Source of the DNA: Epiperipatus broadwayi
Taxonomy: Eukaryota; Onychophora; Udeonychophora; Euonychophora; Peripatidae
Reading direction: 5' to 3'
NCBI GenBank assembly: GCA_028023455.1
Contig: JAQFVV010006305.1
Span: 921,001 to 985,000, forward strand
Length of the DNA: 64,000 nucleotides
The notes beneath the pieces were generated by a model. The model had not been told where the DNA came from. It did no database searches and worked only from the letters and a program-made list of their open reading frames with translations. Below, in pieces: positions 48,219 to 61,323 of this stretch. Every line of letters begins with the position of its first letter. The first letter of the stretch is position 1. A program made the translations under genes and the position numbers.

Positions 48219-51200
48219 GAAATTGGTTCTCAGAAAGAAAAAAAAAGAACCAAATAATATTGTGAAAAATTAAGTTATTATAATAAAAATTATCCAAATA
48301 AATGATGTATTAAATACATTGCGCATATATAAATAGTAGCAATAATACAGAAAAAGAAATCATAATGTACTGATTTTTAAAAAAAATATAATTTGGATAA
48401 AGATTAATCAAAGAACAATTCTTAAAACTATATAAATAATCCTCAAGATTATGGCCAACTTTGAATTTGATAGAAAATAAAATGTTATATAGAGAAAAAT
48501 ATTATTTAGCAAATAGATTTTTCAAGATGACTGCAAAAAAAATTAGTAAAGATTCTGACCAGAAGATTTGTGTGTTTTTAGTACTAGCTAGAAACATAAT
48601 TTTTGTAGATAGATTAGGCAATAAAAAAGTGCATGGGACTGTTTGAAAAAAATGCCAATTATGAAAAAATTAAATTTTCAAAGAATTTCAGTTACAAAAA
48701 CTAGATTTGAAATAGCTTAATCAAGGTTTTTAGAAACATTTTAAAATCATTTCCAAGAAAAGCAATATTCTGTCAAAAGATGTGGCTTTGTATTTAAATT
48801 GATAAAAGTCTAGTCTTTTCTTCTTATTATATATTGTGCTTGTTCAGCAGCTTTGTTCTTCCTAAAAGTTTCATATGCTGATTTTTAAAATTATATTTTC
48901 ATTAGAGGGGGCAGGTTCTCCTGCTTTAAATCAATGATCAGAAAAGATTCAAGAAAAAATTATTTCAATGTAATTTGAACTGTAGACATGTGTAAGGGTA
49001 AATATAATTTTATTTTTTAAAAATACAATGTTGAAAGAGGAACAGGATATTATTTAGAAATGGATGAAACATAAAAGGAAGAAATATTTTGTTGGTCATT
49101 TCATTTTTTCTCTCTAGAATAAAGAATATATAATCATTCAAACTGATATATATATATTACTAAAAGAGAAATGGGAATATGTTGGTGCAAAAATAACAAT
49201 TTGGAAATACAGTAGATTAAAAGATGATAATGTATAAGAAAAAATAAATGAATTTACAAAAGTATGAAAAGTATCAGAAGGAAGAAATGTTTAACTTGGA
49301 TAACAAGATTCTTGGGCTTAAGGTCTTATATTATCAATGGACTAATAAGCGAATGAAAATAATTAGTGCATAAAGATAGCCAATCAGTAACGATTAACAG
49401 AGATGAATAAGTTGTTATATATATATATAGAAATCTGAATCCATTATACTAGCATCTTTCATCTTTTTGCATATTTTGTCTATATTTTTTGGGTTTAAAA
49501 TTAGCATCATATAAATATTATTTTTCCTAGATTCATCATTTCACAAACTGTCATTTTATTGTTATGACAACTGACAATGTAACACTTTTTGTGTGATCAT
49601 TTTTTAAAATTTAATTTGAAATAATATCCAAATATATATATATATATTAATATTATAATTAGTCTGCTCATTATTGAAGAATGTTCCAGTAATTAAAATT
49701 TCACAAATTTTGCTTATAAATAATGAATTAAAGTGTATACAGAATACTTTTTCAATTTTTTTATGATTTAGTTGTTAATTAACTTCAAATTTCGAGGATC
49801 TTAATTAAAAATATTAGTCTTGATGTCAAAAAATAGTTAATTGAAATTTAGTTCTATTTTTCAAAAATTAACTCTAATATTCTCAAAGTCAAAACAAAAA
49901 TTATACTATCTTCATTCCCTCTCCTGTCTTCTATAGTAATGTTTAATTTTCTTAAATTATTCAGTATCAAAAAAATCCTGAATGGAACATGTCAAATTGA
50001 TAGTCTTGTGTTGACTATAAGCATATTGAACTTCATACTTTAAATTGAAGCAAATATTAACAAGATTTTAAAGTTTATTTTATTTGTGATGCTAAATAAA
50101 ACAAGTTACTTTTTTAAAACGAGATTATAGATAGAATACCATTACTTCAAAATCCTGGGTTGTTGTATTTTGGATTTTAAAAATAGATCTTTCATTTTTT
50201 TTTTGTAATCTCAAACTTTGTTAAAAATGAAGACGAACATTACTTTAATTATCTGTGGTTTTGTTTATATATTTTTTCTGTATGAATTTATTTTTTAATA
50301 ACAATATAAAAATTTATAATACAAGGTATTTATTTATAAAGATTAAAAATCATCTTTGAAATTTTGTTTTTAATAATGCAAGCTTTTGAATAGTAAGCAT
50401 TCACATTAATAGTATTCTACTTTTACTACAAAAAATTTAATATCTAAGCACTGTAATTACTATTAATACACACATTTTACAAATAAGTATAAAATATTTT
50501 GAATTTAAAAATCTGAAATATATCTTAATGTATTTTAATGAATAATCCTTAAATGGTTCTCTATAATTTTCATAGGTATTTTATATTGTCATTTATCTGT
50601 ATTTATATATCTTTTCTGGATTTCAAAAATGCTGAAATTTCATTGTGATTACGTACAAAACTTTTCTTTAAATCAACTGCTAGGATCAGAGTCAGCTTTA
50701 AGCTAACGAGCTCTGAGTATTTTGAAAAAAAAAAAATTGTCTCCAGCTACAAACTTATCCTTTTCTCTAGTTAAAGATAATCAAATTATTAGAATGAAAA
50801 AAAAAAAGTTATCAATTGTTGTTTCTTTAAAAAAAAAATCTAGAATAAAAATAATACTACTAAGTATTAATAAATTCTTTAAAATATATAATAAAATTTA
50901 TTTCGTTTTTACTTTTGTTTTTCTATTTTCAGAACATATTGCAAAATTTGTATTTCACAGCCTGCCAAACACAAAAGGTATCTTGATGTTGAATATGATT
51001 TCTATCAATTTTTTTTTTTTTCAGATAAAAAAAAAAGAAAGTTTATTGTTGTTGTTCTATATTTATGAAAGTTTTATTGATAAATATGTAGATTCATAAC
51101 AATATTATATTTAAATATTTATATGAAGAGATAAAGTTTCAGTTTAAACATTTTCTGTATTTTATTTTTACTTGTAGATGAAAAAAATATTATTTATAAA

Positions 51201-52279
51201 TATATTTTTGAAAAAACTTATAATTATAAAAAAAAAAAATGAATTTGTAAACAAGTCTATCTATACTCCACCATATATTATTTTTAAGAAAATAAATAAA
51301 AAATAATCTAAAAATAAAATTAGATGATCATTAGTCATGGATTTGGTTCAAGAAAACAGTTATTAATGTTGACACTTGCCTCATCATTTTTGCATTTTGA
51401 AGAAATAAAAAAAAAATCTAGTGATAATCTGGAGTTATTTAATTTTTTTATAATCATTGATGCAATGCAGCTTTAAGCCATTTACTCCCCTGTTGACTAA
51501 ATATAAGGATATAACAGTTCCTATCAAAAATGAATAGTTGGGTCCAGACTGGTGCTGATTATCTTTTATTCAATGTAGGATAACTTTTCAGAAAAACTTT
51601 ATTTTAAAAAGGATAATAAACTTTATTTTAAAAAGGATAATAAATTATATAAAAAATATATCAGAAGATTAAACAATAGAGTGTTATAATATTTGGAACA
51701 AGAAGTATTAAACAGAATTGATATACTTCAAAAATAATTGGTATCTTAGAAAAAAAAAAGAACTTTTTTTACTCCAACTTATATATTTGTTTTTTTTTTT
51801 TTTGTTTTTTTTTTTTAAAAAAAATATTTTATTTGTTGTAATTTTTAGATTTATGTTTTTTTTTTTTGATGCCAGATATATTTATAATATTGTATTTTGA
51901 TTTGATGTAAAAATATATCACGTGTTTAATTTTTATTATAAAAAAAATCTTAGCTCTTTTTATAGTATAATTATTCATTCATATACTTTAATTGTTCAAA
52001 AAGACCTATACATTCAATCATCTTAATAGTAGATTGAGTACTTAACAGTTCTGTTCAAATTAGTTTAAGCCAAGTTTTTTTATTTGCTACTCAGAATAAA
52101 TCCTTTAACCCTGAATTTGCCATTATATCATTATATTAAAGTACACATAGCCAAAAAAAAAAAAGACAACTTTTTAAAAAATGTTTTATATATTTTACTT
52201 CTGGAAACACCTAATTAGTTTCATCGGCCCCTGACATCATGCTAGAGTAATATAGTTTAGACTCATTAAAAACATACAT
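48219..52279. other. Unassigned AT-rich DNA
   Basis: Very low complexity with many A and T homopolymers (for example 50720-50850 and 51740-51870). Open stretches at 48461-48646 and 50722-51099 are Lys/Ile/Phe-rich and show no motif. They are most likely chance. Confidence 0.45.
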
Positions 52280-53440
52280 CATTTTCAACCATTATCAGTC
52301 CACTGCAAAATGATGGTCTCTCTAAGTTCAACCTATCTTCTTTGATCTCTAACTTCTCTTCCCCATATCACCTTCCTTTCTTCATCCATCCACCTCACAT
52401 GTGGTTTCTTTCTAATCTTCTACAATCTCTTGAAATGCAGCTTAAGATTTCAACTGTCCATCTATTACCATATTGTCTAACAATATGTCCAATCCAATTT
52501 AATTCAGTCTCTTAATTTTTTTAATGTCAATAACATTTGTTTTTTCTCGCCTATGCACTTCAATTTTTTACTTCTAATATACCTCTCTCCATACTTCGTT
52601 GAGTGGTTTGAAGCCTTTTTACTGCTCTTCCATTAAGTATCCAAGTCTCAGATCCATAAGTAAGAACTGGTAAAACACATTTATTAAAAACCTTCCTTTT
52701 CGAGCATTAAGTATATTTCCTTTTAATATTGTTATTTCCATAAAAAGCACTCTAAGCAAGTTTAATTCTATGATTAATTTCATCCATTATGTTTCCATTT
52801 TATAATAATGATCTGACTAAAATATTTGTAGTTATTAACTTCTTCTAATTTATAACTCATCAGTATCGTTCTTCATTTTCCAATGAACATTACTTAAGTT
52901 TTTTTACTATTTACCTTTATTTCATCCGATAACTCTTGCAGCATTTTTTGAAACTGTGAATATTATTTACAAAACAATTACATCATGTGCAAAACTGAAT
53001 GACTTAAATAGCTTCCCATTTTAATTCACAAACATATATCTTGCAAAAAAAAAAAAAAGTTTTGGAGATGTAGAGTCACGTCATAACCCTTCTCAACATT
53101 AATAGATCTGTAATTTCTAATATCTTCTTTATCAGTTTTTTTTTAAATATTAAAACAATTCTTTCAATCATCTGGTACATCTTTTATCATTTAGACATTT
53201 GGTATATCTTTGGCCAAAATTTTTTCTATTTCTTCATGTGCTTCTTTTAAGATATCAATTATAATTCCATCACCATTTGGAGCATTTCCCTTCTTCATAG
53301 ATTTAATTGCATGTCTCAATTTTTCATTTAAAATCCTGGGCAATTCAAAAGATATGAGAGATACTTTTTCCTGTTCTTTATTGCTATATAATTCTTGATA
53401 GAACTCTTCTCTATATTTCATTATGTCATCTTTCTTTTTA
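52280..53440 (-). pseudogene. Decayed RTE-like LINE, 3' half
   Basis: Minus strand, from right to left: EEFYQELYSN and AIKSMKKGNAPNGDGI (pre-RT and fingers, 53260-53420), a motif C area with the DD pair lost (about 53000), LQKMLQEL, an NNYKYF stretch, FNKCVLPVLTYGSETW-like pieces near 52650, and the C-terminal PHVRWMDEE ... LQWTDNG (52300-52420) that is characteristic of RTE-type ORF2 ends. Frame changes and stops throughout. Its upstream side is cut by the Ty3/Gypsy LTR. Confidence 0.75.
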
Positions 53441-53547
53441 GTAGTTGCTGTGTTCCAGGGATTTCTTTCAATACTAGCCATGTAACAACACTTTATTAAA
53501 AGAAAAAAACCAAGACAGTTTGAATTTAACAACAGAAATTTATTTAC

Positions 53548-53833
53548 ACAGAGGCAAAACTTTCCATAAACGCCATTCAGTGCAAGCCAGAGTAATCAAT
53601 GGATGCAGGAAAGTTTGAGCATAAAATCTCTAGTGCCAACTCATACAATATCCTCAGATTAGTTTCTAGCTTGTGGCTTTCATCAATGAGGAGCCTTGGA
53701 TCTGAGAGCACTGTACCTAGATCTTAGGATCTAATGCAACCCCCCAGCAGCCACCTTTTACTTTATTAGATAATTATAAAGCTTTGAGTCCAAAATAAAA
53801 ACACAATATTTTCAATTCAAGCTGGTTTAATAC
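53548..53833 (-). mobile_element. F2 element inserted in the left LTR
   Basis: AGAGGCAAAAC subfamily. Flanks AAATTTATTTAC (53536-53547) and AAGTTTATTTAC (53834-53845) are a 12-base duplication with one mismatch; the other LTR (near 56960) has the single uninterrupted site. The right side is truncated after the middle of the arm. Confidence 0.8.
53640..53706 (-). ncRNA. Mutated hammerhead (F2 subfamily)
   Basis: Core reads TTGATGA (C3 to U) and GAAAC-TA-ATC. Stem II is AGC/GCT, the same paired change as at 30694-30760. Confidence 0.55.
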
Positions 53834-54159
53834 AAGTTTATTTACTTGTCAATAAATGTGTATAAATAAAAGACTAAATAATAATCTCCAAATCCATTAT
53901 AATTTGTGGTTATATTAATATAACTTCTTCATAAACATAGTAATTATAGTCCATATATCTGTGTATTATCATTCACTGCAGTTTCTTGCAAATAAATATT
54001 GTATATGCAATGATTTCATAATGATCATTTATTATTCAGCCAATACTCTGCTGATGACTATATACACATTTAATATATCAGCCAACATTTCAGGAGACCA
54101 TTGCAGGTTTTATATCGGTCCTTCCTGTATAATCTGAGCTCCTTATATTATCTTTTTAA

Positions 54160-54310
54160 TATCATTCAAAGATTGATGTTGTGTGTAAATTTTTCTAGAG
54201 TGAATATAATAATGAAGGAATAATTATACTTGTACTGTTTATACACAAATTACAAAATTTTAATAAACTTTATTTACAATTTAATTATATACATGCACAA
54301 ACAGTCCACT
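54160..54310 (+). repeat. Dispersed repeat shared with 60470-60615
   Basis: About 145 bases, landmark TTTTTCTAGAGTGAATATAA, matching 60470-60615 with modest divergence and in the same orientation. It may be part of an LTR or a separate element. Confidence 0.6.
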
Positions 54311-54899
54311 TCTGCCCTTATTCTTGAAATAATCCTGTTAAGTTACAATCTCAAGTAGGTGTTGAAGATGGTAATGATTCTTTGCCTCATAATCAGGAGT
54401 TACTTCTTGATCAGATTTTGTTGATTAAAAATCCTCCGTTGGCTCTACTGCTCGACTGAATACTTTTTTCCAAAAGATCTGTTTCTCAATCTGGCTATCA
54501 GATGGTATTTCCTAATTTTTTGTGGCTAAGGATGAATCAGTGCATTCCTCCTCTTTATCAGAATTGCTTTTTATTAGCTGATGATTAATTAAATGCTATC
54601 TGTTTCTGATGTATCACTTTGATGAGGTCATGACTGATGTGTGTCTTTAAGTGTTTTCCATTTTCCAATTAGATTACTCTGATTAGTTTAGCCAAAACTT
54701 TTATAAATACATAAAAAAGCCATTTTTTTTCTTGATATGTCTCTTGACAGTATTAAAATTTTTGTGATTTAAATTGTTTTCACCAAGTACATTATTATTA
54801 GCTGGTAATAATTTGAACAATTCTACTGGTATCTTTGTTGTCAATATATACACAGTTTAAAATGTTGAAAAAATGTGTCAATTAGTAGTATATTTATAT

Positions 54900-55500
54900 C
54901 CTGGTATGCTATTTCATTCAACATTAATTTAAAACATTGAAATGCCTTTTCAGATAAAACATTGGGTGTGGGAGTGGTATGATCATATCAATACATGGTA
55001 TATTCGCTTACCAGCTAACAAGTCCTTAAACATCTGATACAGAAACAATTCCATTGTCAGTTACAATAGTTTCCAGATATCCTTGGCTTACAAAGATTTC
55101 TTTTAATATCTTAATAGTACATTCAGTACTTGTATTCTTGATGAGCTTGTACTCCATCCATTTGGAGTATTAATCTATTACAATTAAAAAAAAATGTAGC
55201 TCTTCATTGGCTCAGCATGGTTCAAATGTAGTTTCTTCCATGGCTCTGTATATTTTGACTACATTTCCAATCATTTTGAAAGCAAGTTAGCTGTAAATTG
55301 ACATTCTAAACATATGATCTTGCTAAGGTTGTCATACATCCTATTTCTGGGTTTCTTTTATGTAGTAAACTAAGAACTTGCTTTTGGTCTCCAGAGGGTA
55401 TGAGCATGCGGTCAGTTATAAGGCTGCAACAACTGCATATAGACAAGCTTTCATGTGTATTCCAAATAGCACTTGCTATATAATTTAATCCAAGTTTTGG
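54900..55500 (-). pseudogene. Ty3/Gypsy integrase remnants
   Basis: Minus strand: LLHKRNPEIGCMTTLARSYV near 55330 (zinc-binding region, the H and the LARSYV block recognisable), then YSKWMEYKLIKNTS and ILKEIFVSQGYLETIVTDNG near 55070-55170 (catalytic core including the second acidic residue). Stops interrupt the frame. Confidence 0.75.
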
Positions 55501-55503
55501 CCA

Positions 55504-55990
55504 TCAGTACTTTATCCAATTTGTAGTTTTATATCTGGGATCATTTCTAGTCCAATTTGAAACCTTTGGACAGTTCAATATTTTGAAATCCCATTTCTTG
55601 ATGTTACTGTTACTTTTATTAGCCAAACTTTTCTTGTATTTGCAATACCTTTGTAAAATATCTTTATTCTTTTTCTCTATGTGAATTCCAAGTGACCTAA
55701 ACAAGTTTTTACCAATAATAGAACTTAAATATCTCTTAATTATATACAATGGTAGAAATTTGATTGATTTTAATGGGTACATTTTGCTGCATAAGTCTAT
55801 TTTATTCCCATTAAAGTATGTCTGTTTTCTAAAACATCAACTTTATTTTATTTTTATCACTAATTTTAGACCAGTCTTTCCATGATAACAAAGATAAACC
55901 AGCACCACTATCCACTTCCATAGTAGTTTTTTGCTCACACATAACAACATCTAATAGAATATGACCATTCTCTCTATTATTAATCTTCTT
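55504..55990 (-). pseudogene. Ty3/Gypsy protease remnant
   Basis: Minus strand near 55920: MEVDSGAGLSLLS, a retropepsin active site (D-S-G). Further on, YLSSIIGKNLFRSLGI (about 55700-55750) matches the protease C-terminal glycine-rich helix region. A frameshift and a stop separate the two; what follows does not read as reverse transcriptase. Confidence 0.7.
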
Positions 55991-56252
55991 AATATAAATT
56001 TTTTCTTCCTACACTGCTTCCCTGCGATTTAAAATTCAAACTTGACTTGGTTTTTGCATTTGTCTTTATTTCTGCAAATGCGAGCTAAATGTCTTGTTAA
56101 ATTACAGACTCTATATTTTTCTCTTCTAAATTTATAATACTTCTTCACGTGGCCTTTTACTCCACAGCAGTAATAGATTAAAACAACTTTTGAGCTCATA
56201 CAGCTCAGACAGACAGCTTCTGTTTTGGGGTCTTATGCATGTATGTTGCCGC

Positions 56253-56582
56253 TCAAAATTCTGAAGTATTCTCCAACATTACTTCCTGTGCAAAACATTT
56301 TTCCATTGTAGATTTGTAAATAAGATTTGGGTCACTTGATAAAAATTTTCTGAAGTTGTGATGCATCTTTTCATACAATAATAACAGGTCATAATCTTGA
56401 TGTCTCTCTCGATGTGACCGTTTTCTTTTCCCAAATCTTAGACATTCCATCCATTTAATTGTCGCTGGCTGAAAATAAGCATTCAACTTGTTTTTCAACT
56501 CCTCATATGAAATGTCTTTGGAGATTTTGAGGTCGCAGTTGTTTTGCACTTGTAATAAATCTTTCCCAGAGACCAAAAGCAT
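56253..56582 (-). pseudogene. Ty3/Gypsy gag fragment
   Basis: 109-residue open stretch on the minus strand with YEELKNKLNAYFQPATIKW and a following arginine-rich helix, the typical gag capsid pattern of Ty3/Gypsy elements. Upstream to about 56740 more gag-like residues continue in a broken frame. Downstream at about 56150 lies YYCCGVKGHVKKYY, a CCHC knuckle with its last Cys replaced by Tyr. Confidence 0.7.
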
Positions 56583-57370
56583 AGCTACTTTAACTTTGTC
56601 ATCTTCAATTCTATTAATATGTATTGTTCAACATGTTCCAAAAAATTTTCCAAGCCAAAGCATTGTTTACATCAAATTTAAGGATACTGTAATTTAATAA
56701 TGCCATTTGAATAGTTTGCGTCGACTCTTCAGTTATCAAAATGATCCACTCCTTTTTCTCACACAATTTATTCTGCTAGTCGTAACTGTGTCATTCTGCT
56801 ACTGTTTGTACAGAACCCTGTAAACAAAAAGAACTGTCAACTAACTGTCGATTATAGTCATTCTGATGTGTCCTGGAGATTTTCTTTCAATATCAGTTGG
56901 GTAGTAACAATAACTTTATTAAAAGAGAAAAACTAAGACAGTTTAAATTTAATAACAAAAGTTTATTCACTTGCCAATAAATGTATATAAATAAAAGAAT
57001 AAATAATAATTAGAAATTACTTCATAATCTCCAAAATCCTTTATAATATGTGATTGTATGAATTAACTTAGTCATACACATAATTAAATATAGTCCATTT
57101 ATGTGTTATATCATTAACTGCTGTTTCTTATAAATATATTGTATAGTTTGTATACTCAATAATTCCACAAGATCATTTATTATTTAGCCAACACTCTGCT
57201 GACTATATATATATTATAATCAAAAGCCCTTGTAACTGAATTCCCAATCGTTGGGCGACCAAAGACTGTACCCAAAATCTGGAGCACATATGATGACTAT
57301 AAACAATCAAACCTACTACATTGCATGCCAAAGGCTGTAACCGAAGTCTGATCACATCACAACAAACAAA

Positions 57371-60300
57371 ATTAATAATATAACATGAAATTGTTATGAT
57401 CTAATCTGGTCGCAGCCAGGGTAGACCACGAAAACCCATTGTAGCAGTATATGAAAGTACATTAGACAAAATATAAATACATAATTTTATTATCTTTCAA
57501 AACTTTAATCTGCGAGTTTTCATTGCATAAGACTTTATGGCCAACCATGGACAAAATGGTATAATTTGTGAAACTATTAAAGATTATGAATTTTAAAATG
57601 ACATATATGATTTTGGTACAAATGCTAGTCTAGGTACGGGTTTACAATAATAACAAGCATGGTAAACTTGGGTTCTTTTCTTATAAACTTAAATTTATAA
57701 TTTAATAAATATCAATGAGACTCTTGTTATATTGATAAATGACAATTATAACATTAAGCAAATAAATTCAATCATATCATTACCTGGTAAATCTGTTTAT
57801 AGGTTTATAAAATCAATCAATTTTGTATCATGTACTAGAATCAGCAATGCAAAGCTAAAATGATGGAAAAGGCAAATGGAATTTTATTGTACCCTACACA
57901 TTATAAATTACCAAGGACAAAAGCATTCAAATGTTTTCTGAGAGTAGTACTAAGATTCTTATATCATACTGATAAACAGTATGTACTCCAATTTATGCTC
58001 TATCCAAGATATAGGTTTTCTAATTTTATGAATGACAAATAGCAATGGCACAGTTAAGTTTAATTATAAATTAACATTTATTTACAATTTTATAATTAAC
58101 AAATAATTGATATATGATGTTTTAATATAATGAATAAATAAATAAATAAAATAAATAAATAAAATATCATTCCATTTGTTCACTTCACGAAATATATCAT
58201 AGGCACAGTTTTATAGAAGCCTAATCATACATTTTATTACAATTTGATCTAATTTCTGCCTTGAGGAAATTATACTGAAATTCAACATCAAATCATGAGA
58301 TACCCAATGTGTCAGTTCCAGAATCAATAAACCTAAACTATAAATCTATAATAATATAATAAGTAATGTTACATTTGCAGGAATTAGCTAAAATGCAATG
58401 CTAAACCAAAGTAAAAATTCAAACTTCAGTTCAGATAAATATTAATTAACAAACAGTTAATCATTATGAGGATAATTTAGATAAGATGCCCTGCTATACT
58501 TTATGTCTCAACTTATAAGTTATACTTATAGATGGAAGATGATTTTAGCATAATAATACCAAATACTTTGCCCAAACTTACATTTATGAAGTAAAATGAT
58601 ATTCCTGTGGATGCATTCATCTACACATAGGAATGATACAACACTGAGTGCCCTGTGGGTTTATACACCACCATGAAGCAACAAAAATAATTACACAATT
58701 CTATGGATTAACCACCAGCACAGGAATGAGGGTAAAATACAAAAAGTGGCAACTAATTAATCTGCGGATTAACTACCAGCACAGACTAAAAGCAATATTA
58801 ATATTTACTTCATATTTAAAGTGCAAAAATCCTCCTCCTCAATTATTCTGACAATTCAGAAAGACACCAGCATTTAGCAGATATGGGTTCATACATAATG
58901 AAAAGTGTTTCAATAATAAGGACAACTAATATACTGATTTATCTTGCTTAAAATATAAGCATAGCAACAATGTAATACAAGTGACATGAGTATAGGTACA
59001 GAACTCTGGAAAGACTCTTAAGACACTTCATGAGAGGTTGACACACACCATAAATTTATTAGTAATTCTCAAGCTTTTTCTGCAAGTGCTATTTTCTTGA
59101 ATAAATATTTTATTCAATCCCATGAGTTTAATTTAAACATAGTAAAAATATAAATCATGAACCTCACATATAAGTTCATATAACAATAAAAATTAAAATT
59201 AATTCATTCTTACTTAAATATATAAATTAAAGTGTACATTTTTAGAATACTAGTTATTAGAAGTATTTTTAAATTAATAAATTTTACGTGGCTCCATGAA
59301 TATGAGATAATTCCAAAAGCATGATATGTAGAGTTTAAATGAAAATGATCTTCATAAGTTATTAATTCTACATTTTTATATAGCATTGTTCCAAGCTTAT
59401 GATATCCAGGCTATATTAATTTATCTATCCACATTTAAATCTAGGAATAACAATCAGAACAAAATAATTTAACAAATCAACGTTGGCTATAGAAATCTGA
59501 AAGTAGTTTTAGTTAATTGTTTAAAGATTGTTATTATTATTCAAGTAGTAAACAAATTAAATAGTAAATACATTACTGGCAGTATACATTCAGATAAGAT
59601 AGTTAATTCTTTATTATTTAAATGATAAGCAGAAATATTAAACCAGCGTTTCAATAAAATTTAACATTTAAATTTGATTTTAAGCCTCTTCTTTTTTAAA
59701 AATAAAGTTGTCATGTCCGAAAAACTTCTGTAATTAAAATATTTATTTAATATTGCCAATTTGTACGTAATAAAATATTCCAAAACATACTGACCTTCTG
59801 CAATTAATTCTACTTTTAAAGTTAAGCATTCCAACATATTTTCAAATGTAGATATTGAAAAAATTATTAGCGATTTAATTCACTTGGTCGACAGACTTGA
59901 ACAGATCCTTTAAATCTAGCAACTCATACTATTATTAAATATTACCATTTTATGTTTAAATTCGTATGAAAATTCTTGATTAATCCGTTTGCTTATTAAT
60001 TATTTTTAAAAAATATGCTTAACATATTTTGCTTACATTTTATTCTTACACCATTTTTTTCTTAATAATAACCAGGAACACTGTCATTGAATGCTCACTG
60101 AAACGCACGTGAATTTATTATATTTTTATCTAATAATTAAAAATTAGTTAAACAAATGGCTTTTGAATTTAAATGAAAATAATGTTTAAGATTATTTTAA
60201 ATAAATAAAAAATATTATTATTTTTAATCACATTTCACTAAACTTGATGTGTGCTGTTAATTTCTTTCAAGTTAAACATATTTGACCCAAATCAGTGGAT

Positions 60301-60469
60301 GGAAAAAAAAAATTTTAAATACATTAAAATAATACAGGCAATAAGCAAGGCAAAATATTACTTATTCTCACTAATAAATTATCTTGAATACAAGTAAGTA
60401 GTCTGTTCAGAATGCAAACCAAGGCAATCAAATCACCAAGAAGATAGAGACTAAAATATAAGGTTACAA
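57371..60469. other. Unassigned DNA
   Basis: No gene recognised. Contains an (AATA)n tract at 58128-58165 and a short direct repeat (GGATTAACCACCAGCACAG-like) at about 58704 and 58763. Confidence 0.45.
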
Positions 60470-60790
60470 TATACTTAATACATCATTCAATATTGGTGTT
60501 GTATGTAAATTTTTCTAGAGTGAATATAATAATAGTAAAAATTATACATGTATTGTCTATACATAAATTACAAAAATTTCAATATTTACAATTTAATTAT
60601 AAACATCCACAGTCCAGTAATAGTTCCATCTTTTTTTTATGGCAGAAATATTTCTTATCAATAAATACCAAGATGTTGTTTTACAACACAACATATTGAC
60701 ATCTAACACCTGAAGAAGAGGGAGAAATAATACCTCTCGAAAGGTTTTGTATATACTAACCTGTTTGATGATCTAATACAACACTTCAGA
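60470..60790 (+). repeat. Dispersed repeat with CTGAAGA...CGAAAG motif
   Basis: 60470-60615 matches 54160-54310. At 60711-60745 CCTGAAGAAGAGG and CCTCTCGAAAGG form a hairpin reminiscent of Penelope/DIRS-type element ends, and 60751-60770 is shared with the loop of F3 (18244-18467). A functional ribozyme fold could not be completed. Confidence 0.5.
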
Positions 60791-60963
60791 TTTTACAGAG
60801 AACAGCTATAATTTTAATTTACTTCTGAATTCTTAAAAAATCAGTAGCATTTATTTATATTTCAAACTTTCTTTATTATTATTATACTTCAACTAAATGT
60901 GGCTGAAAAAAGTTTAAAAAAAAAAATTCTCTATAAAAAATGAATACCTTTAGTTTCTATATA

Positions 60964-61308
60964 TCATTAAGCATCACATGATCACTATCTCTATGGATGA
61001 TGAACTGAGTTCAGACCCACCATATAAGCTATTGAGCTTAGATTGAAAATATTTTTGTGTTTTCAATTTCATTCTCAAAGTTTTATAGTTAAGTAAAGAT
61101 AAAAGGTGGTTGCTGGAGGGTTGTGTTAGGTCCTAAGATCTAGGTGTAGTTCTCTCAGATCCAAAGCTGCTCACTGATGAAGGCCACAAGTCAGAAACTA
61201 GTCTGGGAATATTGGATGAGTAGGCAATAGATAGGGATTTTATGCACAAGCCTTCTGGCATCCATTGATTACTCTGGTTGGCACTACTGTATGGAGAGTT
61301 TTGCCTTG
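60964..61308 (+). mobile_element. F2 element with 15-bp target duplication
   Basis: Left end carries the fixed F2 end (GCATCACATGATCACTATCT), then most of the arm, and ends GAGAGTTTTGCCTTG. The exact 15-base direct repeat TTTAGTTTCTATATA flanks it at 60949-60963 and 61309-61323. Confidence 0.85.
61154..61220 (+). ncRNA. Hammerhead ribozyme (F2)
   Basis: CTGATGA, stem II GGC-CACAA-GTC (one G-U), GAAAC-TA-GTC, outer helix I ATCCAA/TTGGAT intact, inner helix I reduced to about four pairs. Core residues all kept. Confidence 0.65.
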
Positions 61309-61323
61309 TTTAGTTTCTATATA

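Larger units (their letters stand above)
53430..57370 (-). mobile_element. Decayed Ty3/Gypsy LTR retrotransposon
   Basis: Two related flanking regions (about 53430-54080 and 56870-57200 onward) share TTTATTAAAAGA, AATAAATG, TATAAATAAAAGA and CTCTGCTGA landmarks in the same order and are read as LTRs. Between them, minus strand, come gag (56582-56253), a damaged zinc knuckle (about 56150-56110), protease, and integrase pieces. The reverse transcriptase and RNase H are not seen and seem deleted between about 55500 and 55780. The outer LTR ends are uncertain. Confidence 0.75.

Noticed and set aside
50722-51099. 125-codon open frame as a small protein
   Set aside because: Built largely from A and T homopolymers (Lys and Phe runs); no recognisable domain.
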